This document shows positions 15,346-21,890 of a stretch of DNA of 64,000 nucleotides, in pieces. How positions within the stretch are numbered: position 1 is the stretch's first letter; the number at the start of each line of letters is the position of its first letter. The notes beneath the pieces were generated by a model. It did no database searches. It was not told the origin of the DNA and saw only the letters and a list, made by a program, of their open reading frames with translations. Made by a program: the position numbers and the translations under genes. The stretch is from Streptomyces liliifuscus (GTDB lineage: Bacteria > Actinomycetota > Actinomycetes > Streptomycetales > Streptomycetaceae). The stretch covers positions 7,874,001-7,938,000 of the forward strand of contig NZ_CP066831.1 of assembly GCF_016598615.1 (NCBI RefSeq), given 5' to 3'.

Positions 15346-15987
15346 TCACTTGTGTCCGAGCCCGTCCCCGCTGACCCTTCCCTGAAGCAGCCGGGACAGC
15401 GCCGAGTGGACGTCGTCCAGGGAGCGCTCCGGCTGGAACGCCTGCCAGTCCAGAGCCGCCACAAGCACCATGCCGACCAGCGCCGACGCCGTCAGCGGGG
15501 TGTCGATCTCGTCGCTCAGCTCGCCGTTCGCGATCCCGTCGCGCAGGACGTTCTCGACCACCGCGACGGCCTCCTGACGGACCACCATCAGGGTGGACTG
15601 CCAGGCCCGGTTGGTGCGCCACAGCTCGGCCACGTACAGCTGTGTGAAGGCCGGGTAGCGGTCGATGAAGACGAGGCCCGCGCGGATCATCGCGTCCAGT
15701 GCGTCGACCTTGCTGCCGCCGTCCCGGGCGGTCTTCTCGGCCGCCTCCCGGAGGGAGGCGGTGAGGAGTCCCACTCCGTGCCGGAGGAGCTCTTCGAAGA
15801 GGACGGATTTGCTCGCGAAGTTGTAGTAGACGGTGCCCTTGGCCACGCCGGCGCGTTCGGCGATCTCGTCGACCGTCGTGGCGGAGAAGCCCTGCTCCGC
15901 GATGAGGGTCACCGCCGCCTCGTAGAGCTTCTGCCGGGTCGCCTGTCTCCGGCCGCCGCCGCTGTCCACCGTCCTGCTGCTTTCCAT
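15346..15987 (-). CDS. TetR family transcriptional regulator
   Basis: A 213-residue regulator. Residues about 14-60 form the TetR helix-turn-helix domain (RQKLYEAAVTLIAEQGFSATTVDEIAERAGVAKGTVYYNFASKSVLFEELL); the C-terminal part is a helical ligand-binding domain. It is the last gene of the three-gene operon with the YhgE protein and the ABC-like ATPase, 11 bases after the YhgE stop. A palindromic site at 18959-18972 upstream of the operon is a good candidate for its operator, giving autoregulation. The inducer is unknown; related operons respond to lipophilic or envelope-active compounds. Confidence 0.9.
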   Translation of the reverse strand: MESSRTVDSGGGRRQATRQKLYEAAVTLIAEQGFSATTVDEIAERAGVAKGTVYYNFASKSVLFEELLRHGVGLLTASLREAAEKTARDGGSKVDALDAMIRAGLVFIDRYPAFTQLYVAELWRTNRAWQSTLMVVRQEAVAVVENVLRDGIANGELSDEIDTPLTASALVGMVLVAALDWQAFQPERSLDDVHSALSRLLQGRVSGDGLGHK

Positions 15988-15998
15988 GGCCCCGATTG

Positions 15999-18083
15999 TC
16001 ACAGGCTCAGCTCCGGGTGCAGCCGGTCGAGGGTCCATACCTGCCGTCGCCGCGCGGACACGGCGCTGAGCGCGAGGGCGCCGACGGTGAACGCGGCGAG
16101 GACGGCGCACGCCTGCCAGACCGGGCCGAGGCCGCCGCCCGTGATGAGCCTCCTGAGGGCGTCGACCACGTAACTCATCGGCATGAAGGGGTGGATCGCG
16201 TTGAAGAACCCCGGACTGGTCTGCACGGGATACGTGCCGCCGGCCGACGTCAGCTGCAGCATCAGGAAGGCGAGGACGAGGATCCGGCCGGCCGCTCCGA
16301 AGCGGGCGTTCAGCCACTGCACGATCGCCGCGAAGCAGGCCGTCACCAGGAACAGGAAGCCCACCGTCCCGGCCGTCCGCGCCATTTCCAGGCCGATTCC
16401 CCAGTGCAGCACGGACATCAGCGCGACCGTCTGGAGCGCCCCCAGGGCGGCCACCGGCAGCCAGCCCGCCAGCGCGATGCGCCAGGCGGAGGAGCCCGCC
16501 GCGAGCGCGCGCCGGTTGAGCGGCGGAATCAGCATGTAGGCCACCATCGCGCCCACCCACAGGGAGAGCGGAATGAAGTACGGGGCGAAACCGGTGCCGT
16601 AGTTGGGCGCCTTGTGTAGGTCCTTCGAGGCGAGTTGTACGGGGTCGGCCATGACCTCGGTGCGCCGGTCGCGGTCGCTCTTGTCGTAGTCGGGGATCCG
16701 GCCGGCGCCGTCGTGCAGTCCGCCGGCGAGTTCGCCCGAACCGTCGACGAGCTTGTACATGCCCCCTTCGAGGTCGCCCGCTCCCGTGCTGAGTTCGCCG
16801 ACACCGGTGTCCAGGTCGGCCGCGCCGGACTTCGCCGTGCCGAGCCCCGTGTGCAGTGTCTTCGCCCCCTTGGCGACCTTTCCGGCCCCCTTGTTGAGCG
16901 CGTTGACCTTGGAGACGGTCGTGGCGAGGTCCTCGGAGAGGTGCGGCGAGCGGTCGGCCAGCGCCTGGGCCTGCTTCTCCAGGGCGGCCAGATGCTTGTC
17001 GAGCGTGTCCAGGTCGCCGTCCTGGCCGGCCACCAGCGTGTTGACGTCGTCGGCGACCTTCGCCACGTCGGCGGCGGCCTCCTTCGCCTTCTTCAGCTCC
17101 GGACAGGCGGCGTCCGGCAGCGGCAGGGTCTCGCAGCGCGCTTTGTAGACGCTGTTCAGCGTGTCGGAGGCCGTGCGGGCGTCCTCGGCGGCCTTCGGGG
17201 CGGTCTTCACCAGCGTGTCGAGGTTGCGGCGGATGGCCGCGGCGGAGTCCGCGACGAGCTGGGCCGTGTCGCCGATCTCCTTCTCGTTGCCCTTCAGGAA
17301 GGGCCCCACCTTGTCCGCGACGCCGTTGACCTTGTCCGCGAGCGTCTGCGTCCCCTCCGAGACCTGCCGTGAACCGTCCTCCAGGTCGCCCGCGCCCTTG
17401 TCGAGCTTCTTCAGGCCGGCGGAGAGCTTGCCGCTGCCCGTCTCCGCGTCCTTCAGCCCGTCCGCGAGGTCCTTCGAGCCCTTCTTGGCCTTCCCGATCC
17501 CGCCCTTGAGCGTGTCGGCCCCCTTCGCGGCCTTCTCGGTCTCCCCGTGGATGTCGGAGAACGAGACGAAGATCTTGTCGAGGAACGACCGCGACGCCTT
17601 GGTCGAGGCGGCCGTCCGCACCTCCGCGAAGACCGTCCGCGAGATCTGCCCGACGATGTAGTTGTTCGCGTCGTTCGTACGCACCTGGAGGGCGCCCGTC
17701 TCCGGCGAGTCGCCCGAACTGGACGCGATCCGCCTACTGAAGTCGGACGGCATGGTCAACGACAGGTAGTACGTGCCGCTCTCGACCCCTTCGCGGGCCT
17801 CGGCGGCGCTCACCTCGTGCCACTCGAAGGTCTTGCTCTCGCGCAGCCCTTTGGTGATCTCGTCGCCCATCACGATCTTCTTGTCGGCCGCCGTCGCCCC
17901 CTTGTCGTCGTTCACGAGAGCCACGGGGATGCGGTCGAGACGGCCGTACGGGTCCCAGAACGACCACAGGTAGAGGGCGCCGTACAGCAGGGGCAGCAGC
18001 AGGAGCGCGACCAGGGCCGCGCGCGGGAGCCTTCCCCTGCCGAAGCGCCTGAGCTCAAGCGCGGCCAGCTTCGGCGAGCGCAT
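15999..18083 (-). CDS. YhgE/Pip family membrane protein
   Basis: A 694-residue protein with the YhgE/Pip layout: one N-terminal membrane helix (LPRAALVALLLLPLLYGALYLWSFWDPYG), the family motif IPVALVNDDKGA, a long extracellular region of about 450 residues made of small helical heptad-like units (KGADTLKGGIGKAKKGSKDLADGLKDAETGSGKL), and five or so C-terminal helices with the motifs FAPYFIPLSLWVGAM and HPFMPMSYVVDALR. The C-terminus resembles ABC-2 type permeases. The family includes the lactococcal phage receptor Pip. It overlaps the ATPase gene by 29 bases, so the two probably act together in export or envelope maintenance. Confidence 0.88.
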   Translation of the reverse strand: MRSPKLAALELRRFGRGRLPRAALVALLLLPLLYGALYLWSFWDPYGRLDRIPVALVNDDKGATAADKKIVMGDEITKGLRESKTFEWHEVSAAEAREGVESGTYYLSLTMPSDFSRRIASSSGDSPETGALQVRTNDANNYIVGQISRTVFAEVRTAASTKASRSFLDKIFVSFSDIHGETEKAAKGADTLKGGIGKAKKGSKDLADGLKDAETGSGKLSAGLKKLDKGAGDLEDGSRQVSEGTQTLADKVNGVADKVGPFLKGNEKEIGDTAQLVADSAAAIRRNLDTLVKTAPKAAEDARTASDTLNSVYKARCETLPLPDAACPELKKAKEAAADVAKVADDVNTLVAGQDGDLDTLDKHLAALEKQAQALADRSPHLSEDLATTVSKVNALNKGAGKVAKGAKTLHTGLGTAKSGAADLDTGVGELSTGAGDLEGGMYKLVDGSGELAGGLHDGAGRIPDYDKSDRDRRTEVMADPVQLASKDLHKAPNYGTGFAPYFIPLSLWVGAMVAYMLIPPLNRRALAAGSSAWRIALAGWLPVAALGALQTVALMSVLHWGIGLEMARTAGTVGFLFLVTACFAAIVQWLNARFGAAGRILVLAFLMLQLTSAGGTYPVQTSPGFFNAIHPFMPMSYVVDALRRLITGGGLGPVWQACAVLAAFTVGALALSAVSARRRQVWTLDRLHPELSL

Positions 18084-18915
18084 CCGCGGCCTCCTTGTCT
18101 TCCGTGTCGTCCCGGCCGTCCTGATCGCCCTGGTCGGCTTGGTCCTGCGGGTCCTGCGGGTCCTGCCGGCCCTTCTGGACCTTCCGGGTCTTGCGGCCTT
18201 CTTCGCGGGCCGGTTCGTCGGCGGGCACCGTGGACACCACGACCGCGTCCTCGGGCGCCTCGCTGCACACCGCCACGACCGTGGTCCCGGCCTCGGTCAG
18301 GGAGCGCAACAGCGCCCAGACCTCGGCCCGTTCGGCCTGCGAGAGCTTCAGGTCGGTGTCGTCGATGCCCAGCAGCCGGGGACGGCCGATCAGGGCGAGC
18401 GCCACGGACAGCCGCAGTGCTTCGACGCGTTCCAGATCCCGAACCGCGGTCCGGGACCCCTTGGGCAGGGACTCGCGGTCGAGGCCGGCGGCGGCCAGAG
18501 CGCCGTCGACGCGCAGCCGAGCCTCCGTCACCCGCTCCGAGCGCGGCCGCAGCAGCCCGCGTACGGAACCGCCGAACCGTCGCTGGAGCAGGGCCCGTTC
18601 CCGCAGGTGCTCGGCGACGGACAGGGCGGGCTCCAGATCGGTGACACCGGGCACGTGGGCCAGCGCGCTGAACCTGCGGACGGCCGCCATCTGCTTCGGC
18701 AACTCCGACTGCCCGACCCGCGCGTGCCCCTCGGTGGGTTTCATCCGCCCGGTGAGCGCGAGCAGCAGACACGTACGCCCCGAGCCCGACGGCCCCTCGA
18801 TCGCGATCAGCGAGCCGGGCTCCGCGTCGATGCCGACACCGCGGAACGCCCACCCGCGGGGCCCCTTGAGCCCGAAGTCCTCGGCCCTTACGCCGAGTCC
18901 GTGCGGACCGTCCAC
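18055..18915 (-). CDS. ABC-transporter-like ATPase, partner of YhgE
   Basis: A 286-residue protein. A Walker A motif (GPSGSGRTCLLLAL) and a Walker B-like motif (RPRLLGIDDTD) show the ABC ATPase fold. The signature LSGGQ is not visible and is replaced by RDLERVEALRLSVALAL, and Asp stands where the catalytic Glu normally follows Walker B, so ATP hydrolysis may be weak. The last ~50 residues are charged and repetitive (KGRQDPQDPQDQADQGDQDGRDD). GTG 18915 is chosen because GGGGGAA lies just upstream; other starts are possible. The gene leads the operon with yhgE-like and tetR-like genes. Confidence 0.8.
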   Translation of the reverse strand: MDGPHGLGVRAEDFGLKGPRGWAFRGVGIDAEPGSLIAIEGPSGSGRTCLLLALTGRMKPTEGHARVGQSELPKQMAAVRRFSALAHVPGVTDLEPALSVAEHLRERALLQRRFGGSVRGLLRPRSERVTEARLRVDGALAAAGLDRESLPKGSRTAVRDLERVEALRLSVALALIGRPRLLGIDDTDLKLSQAERAEVWALLRSLTEAGTTVVAVCSEAPEDAVVVSTVPADEPAREEGRKTRKVQKGRQDPQDPQDQADQGDQDGRDDTEDKEAADALAEAGRA

Positions 18916-18958
18916 AACTTCCCCCACCCTCCGAGTCCTTGAGCCGACCGGTTTTTGA

Positions 18959-18972
18959 ACTGACTGGTCAGT
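18959..18972 (-). promoter_or_regulatory. Palindromic TetR-type operator
   Basis: ACTGACTGGTCAGT has perfect 6-bp arms (ACTGAC/GTCAGT) around a 2-base centre, a common TetR-family operator form. It lies 43 bases upstream of the ATPase start and just downstream of a minus-strand TATAGC (complement of 18979-18984) that could be the -10, so a bound repressor would block the operon. The gene for a TetR protein in the same operon makes autoregulation likely. Confidence 0.7.
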
Positions 18973-19095
18973 GCAAAAGCTATACCGAACCTGTGATCGA
19001 GGCAAAAGCCCAGGTCAGAACGGATTGTCAGTGGCATACCTCACGATGGACACATACGGCCACAGAGCCGTCACACAGACGACAGGAGGTTCGTC

Positions 19096-19665
19096 ATGGC
19101 CACCTACCCCGCAGCCGCCGCCCGTCGGCGACGCGTCACCGGCCCTGCCCCCTCACTGACCGGCCCGGCGAGCGACGTGCACCCCGTGCTCCGCCGGGCC
19201 ACGGCCCCGCCCGCCGCCCTCGACCTGCTCGCCCAGGCCCGTGCCGGACTCGACGAGGCAGCCCTGCTGGAAACGCCGAACGAGCGGTATGCCACGGCCC
19301 ATCTCGCCGCCCTGCGCACCGCCGCCGCCGTGCTCGCCGCCCGCGGGCGCCCGGAGCCCAGCGCGAGGCGCCGGGCCAAGATCCGGAGCGCCTGGGAAGT
19401 GCTCCCCGAGATAGCGCCCGAACTCGCCGAGTGGAGCGCGCTGTTCGCCGCCGGTGCCCGCCGTCGTGCCCGCGCGGAGGCCGGTATCCAGGGCGCGGCG
19501 ACCACCCGCGACGCCGACGACCTGCTGCGCGATGTGGCGATGTTCCTCCGTCTCGTCGAGCGCATGCTGGTGCTCCAGCCGGTCCTGCCGCAGCCTCGGC
19601 AGGAGCCCGAGCAGCCCGACCAGCGGTCTGACCGTGAGGCACCGGACGTGCCGGACGCGGGATGA
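19096..19665 (+). CDS. SAV_6107-type HEPN domain protein
   Basis: A 189-residue protein, mostly helical, preceded by an excellent ribosome binding site (AGGAGG at 19084-19089). After a basic ~20-residue leader, the core PPAALDLLAQARAGLDEAALLETPNERYATAHLAALRTAAAVLAARGRP and SAWEVLPEIAPELAEWSALFAAGARRRA match the actinobacterial HEPN family named after S. avermitilis SAV_6107. Arg and His in RYATAH form the Rx4H motif found in active HEPN ribonucleases. The tail is Pro/Gln/Asp-rich. No nucleotidyltransferase antitoxin is adjacent. It diverges from the ATPase-YhgE-TetR operon; function is unproven. Confidence 0.8.
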   Translation: MATYPAAAARRRRVTGPAPSLTGPASDVHPVLRRATAPPAALDLLAQARAGLDEAALLETPNERYATAHLAALRTAAAVLAARGRPEPSARRRAKIRSAWEVLPEIAPELAEWSALFAAGARRRARAEAGIQGAATTRDADDLLRDVAMFLRLVERMLVLQPVLPQPRQEPEQPDQRSDREAPDVPDAG

Positions 19666-19720
19666 ACGGCTTCCGGGACCGCTGCGGACGGGTCACCAGG
19701 AGCCGCTGGAGACCGTCTCG

Positions 19721-19780
19721 GTGGGCCTGTACGGGCCTGTGGGGGCCTGTACGGGCCTGTGGGGGCCTTGTACGGGCCGC
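19721..19780 (+). repeat. Tandem repeat, 20 bp x 3
   Basis: Units at 19721, 19741 and 19761 follow the pattern GKGGGCCTGTACGGGCCTGT; the first two differ at one base and the third is degenerate. GGGCC and GGCCC elements make the region able to fold into several alternative hairpins. Confidence 0.85.
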
Positions 19781-19842
19781 GGGGTCGGTCGGGGTGCACG
19801 GGGCCCCGGGTCGGTGTCGGGGCGCCGGGGCCGCCCAGGTCG

Positions 19843-19884
19843 TCCGGTACGGCTCCTGTCCTGTCCGGTACGGCTTCTGTCCTG
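19843..19884 (+). repeat. Direct repeat, 21 bp x 2
   Basis: Bases 19843-19863 and 19864-19884 are adjacent copies beginning TCCGGTACGGCTCCTGTCC, with one C/T difference. A partial third copy (TCC) follows. Confidence 0.8.
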
Positions 19885-20145
19885 TCCCGGCGCGGCTGCC
19901 CGTCGTGGCGCACGCCCGCCGCCGGGCAGGCCGGTGCCGGGCAGGTCCGCCGGTTCGCCCGGCAGGGCGGGGCCGCAGACGGGCGACGTCCGGCGCGCGA
20001 GACGGAGGGCCGGTGACGGGGCACGAGGCAATAGGGTTGGCACGCCTGCATCTCCCCGGCGCCGAACAGGGCGGGGGAGACATCCCCATCGCCCCATCGC
20101 TCCGCCGTACGCAAGGGCGGCGGCCGTGCCGAGGAGTCAACTGCC

Positions 20146-20973
20146 GTGTCGGACCCGATGCGCCCGCCCGTCTCCCACCACCGCCCTCAGCCGACGTCGC
20201 TGCGCTCCGACCCCTCGCGCCCCCGCGCCTCGCTCCGTACCGCCGTGGTCTGGGACGTTCTGAAGGACGCCCTCGACCGCCGGGTCAAGGCCACGGGCCG
20301 GGAGTCGCTGGACGTCCTCGACACAGGAGGCGGCAGCGGCAACTTCGCGGTGCCCGTCGCCCGGCTCGGCCACCGCGTCACCGTCGTGGACCCCAGCCCG
20401 AACGCGCTGTTCGCGCTGGAGCGCCGGGCCGCCGAGGCCGGCGTCGCCGACCGCGTCCAGGGCGTCCAGGGCGACGCCCACGGCCTCTTCGACGTCGTGG
20501 AGCGCGGCGGCTACGACGCGGTGCTCTGCCACGGCGTACTGGAGTACGTGGACGATCCCGCCGAGGGTCTCCGCAACGCGGTCGGGGCCCTGCGCCCCGA
20601 GGGCGTGCTCAGCCTGCTCGCCTCCGGCCTCGGCGGCGCGGTGCTCGCGCGCGCCCTCGCCGGCCACTTCACGGAGGCCCGGCACGCCCTCGGTGACCCG
20701 GACGGCCGCTGGGGCGAGGGTGATCCCGTACCGCGGCGCTTCACGGCCGACCAGCTCACCGATCTGGTCGAGGGCGCGGGCCTGCGCGTCGGTGCCGTGC
20801 ACGGCGTACGGATCTTCGCGGACCTGGTGCCCGGCGTCCTCGTGGACACCGAACCCGGGGCCCTGGACGCCCTGCTCAAGCTGGAGGCCGCGGCGGCCGA
20901 ACTCGCGGCCTTCCACTCCGTGGCGACGCAGCTGCATGTGCTCGGTGAGACTCGTGAGTCCGGCGAGACCTGA
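20146..20973 (+). CDS. Class I SAM-dependent methyltransferase
   Basis: A 275-residue soluble enzyme. SAM-binding motif I is LDVLDTGGGSGNFAVPVARLGHRVTVVDPSP, motif II is QGDAHGLFDVV and motif III/IV is YDAVLCHGVLEYVDDPAEGLRNAV, followed by LRPEGVLSLL. The C-terminal region has RRFTADQLTDLVEGAGLRV, a typical methyltransferase helix-strand unit. The substrate cannot be inferred. GTG 20146 is preceded by GAGGAG at 20131-20136. It is a stand-alone gene between the repeat-rich gap and the DUF3040 gene. Confidence 0.85.
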   Translation: MSDPMRPPVSHHRPQPTSLRSDPSRPRASLRTAVVWDVLKDALDRRVKATGRESLDVLDTGGGSGNFAVPVARLGHRVTVVDPSPNALFALERRAAEAGVADRVQGVQGDAHGLFDVVERGGYDAVLCHGVLEYVDDPAEGLRNAVGALRPEGVLSLLASGLGGAVLARALAGHFTEARHALGDPDGRWGEGDPVPRRFTADQLTDLVEGAGLRVGAVHGVRIFADLVPGVLVDTEPGALDALLKLEAAAAELAAFHSVATQLHVLGETRESGET

Positions 20974-21185
20974 GCCGTCTCCCGTGAGGGAGCTGTGGAG
21001 GCGCGCCGCTGATCAGGGGCGCGACGGCAGATGGAGTACGCCACAGGCCCCCCGATCGGGCGCTCGGAGCCGTATGATCGAGGGAGACCGTCCGGCATGA
21101 CGGGCCGGTCGCTGGGGAATCTACGCCTCAGTGGATCGGAACGCCATGGCGGGTTCCGGTTGGCGAATTGGCGCAGAGGGGCGGG

Positions 21186-21214
21186 TTTCACGGGGGCGAT
21201 TCCCTGCCTATCCT
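21186..21214 (+). promoter_or_regulatory. Candidate promoter for the DUF3040 gene
   Basis: TTTCAC (21186-21191) and TATCCT (21209-21214) are separated by 17 bp, 48 bases before the GTG at 21263. Both hexamers are fair matches to a HrdB-type promoter. Confidence 0.45.
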
Positions 21215-21262
21215 GAAGGGGACCCCCGGTCGCCCCGGCGACTGCACGATGAGGAGGACGCC

Positions 21263-21673
21263 GTGCCGCTCTCGGAGCACGAGCAGCGAATGCTCGAGCA
21301 GATGGAGCGAGCGCTGTACGCCGAAGATCCCAAGTTCGCGACAGCGCTTGAGGGAAGCGGGCTGCGTACGTACACCCGGCGACGGGTCTACCAGGCGGTC
21401 GCCGGCTTCCTCGTAGGTATCGCGCTCCTCATGGCCGGAATGGTCGCACAGCAGATCTGGGTCAGCGTGGTGGGTTTTCTCGTCATGCTGGGCTGCGCGG
21501 TGCTCGCCGTCACCGGTTGGCGCAAGGCCCCCAAGCCGGGCGAACAGCCCGCCGCGGGTGCGCCGAGTGCGCCGGGCGCTCCGCAGGCCCGTCGTCAGGG
21601 CCGGCAGCGGCGCTCCATGATGGATCGCATCGAACAGCGCTGGCAGAAGCGCCGTGACGAAGGCGGCCAGTAG
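21263..21673 (+). CDS. DUF3040 domain membrane protein
   Basis: A 136-residue protein that starts VPLSEHEQRMLEQMERALYAEDPKFATAL, the defining N-terminal motif of DUF3040, followed by two membrane helices (about residues 50-90, VAGFLVGIALLMAGMVAQQIWVSVVGFLVMLGCAVLAV) and a basic, proline-containing tail. The GTG at 21263 has GAGGAGG five bases upstream. The family is restricted to actinobacteria; in mycobacteria a member lies near the division cluster, as here. Function is unknown. Confidence 0.9.
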   Translation: MPLSEHEQRMLEQMERALYAEDPKFATALEGSGLRTYTRRRVYQAVAGFLVGIALLMAGMVAQQIWVSVVGFLVMLGCAVLAVTGWRKAPKPGEQPAAGAPSAPGAPQARRQGRQRRSMMDRIEQRWQKRRDEGGQ

Positions 21674-21705
21674 CCTCCGGGCCCGGGCCGACAGACGCAC
21701 ACACG

Positions 21706-21739
21706 TAAGGGGTGACCACCTTGGGGTGGCCGCCCCTTA
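21706..21739 (+). terminator. Hairpin after the DUF3040 gene
   Basis: TAAGGGG (21706-21712) pairs with CCCCTTA (21733-21739), and inner GGTG/CACC segments can extend the fold. It begins 32 bases after the DUF3040 stop. Confidence 0.5.
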
Positions 21740-21830
21740 GGCGTGCCCACGGGACTCAGCTCACCGGACTCAAGGGCGCCGCACGCTCAGGGGCGTCGCA
21801 CGCCCAGGGCCGGAGCACGGGGAAAGCGAA

Positions 21831-21865
21831 GGGGGGTGTCCACCCGACCCGGGTGGACACCCCCC
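21831..21865. terminator. Strong bidirectional terminator between convergent genes
   Basis: A perfect 16-bp inverted repeat (21831-21846 and 21850-21865, arm GGGGGGTGTCCACCCG) with a 3-base loop. It lies between the DUF3040 gene and the convergent transglutaminase gene whose stop is at 21891. Confidence 0.9.
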
Positions 21866-21890
21866 TTCCTGCTTGCCGAGCCGGACGGTC

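Larger units (their letters stand above)
19666..20145. other. 480-base gene-free stretch with short tandem repeats
   Basis: Open frames cross this stretch but none has a convincing start or conserved sequence, and two direct-repeat clusters (19721-19780 and 19843-19884) interrupt it. It probably holds the promoter of the methyltransferase gene near its 3' end; I cannot define it. No RNA gene was recognised. Confidence 0.6.

Noticed and set aside
19662..20696. A 344-codon frame covering the repeat-rich gap and part of the methyltransferase gene
   Set aside because: It overlaps the methyltransferase in another frame, is Arg/Pro-rich, runs through non-coding tandem repeats and lacks a good ribosome binding site.
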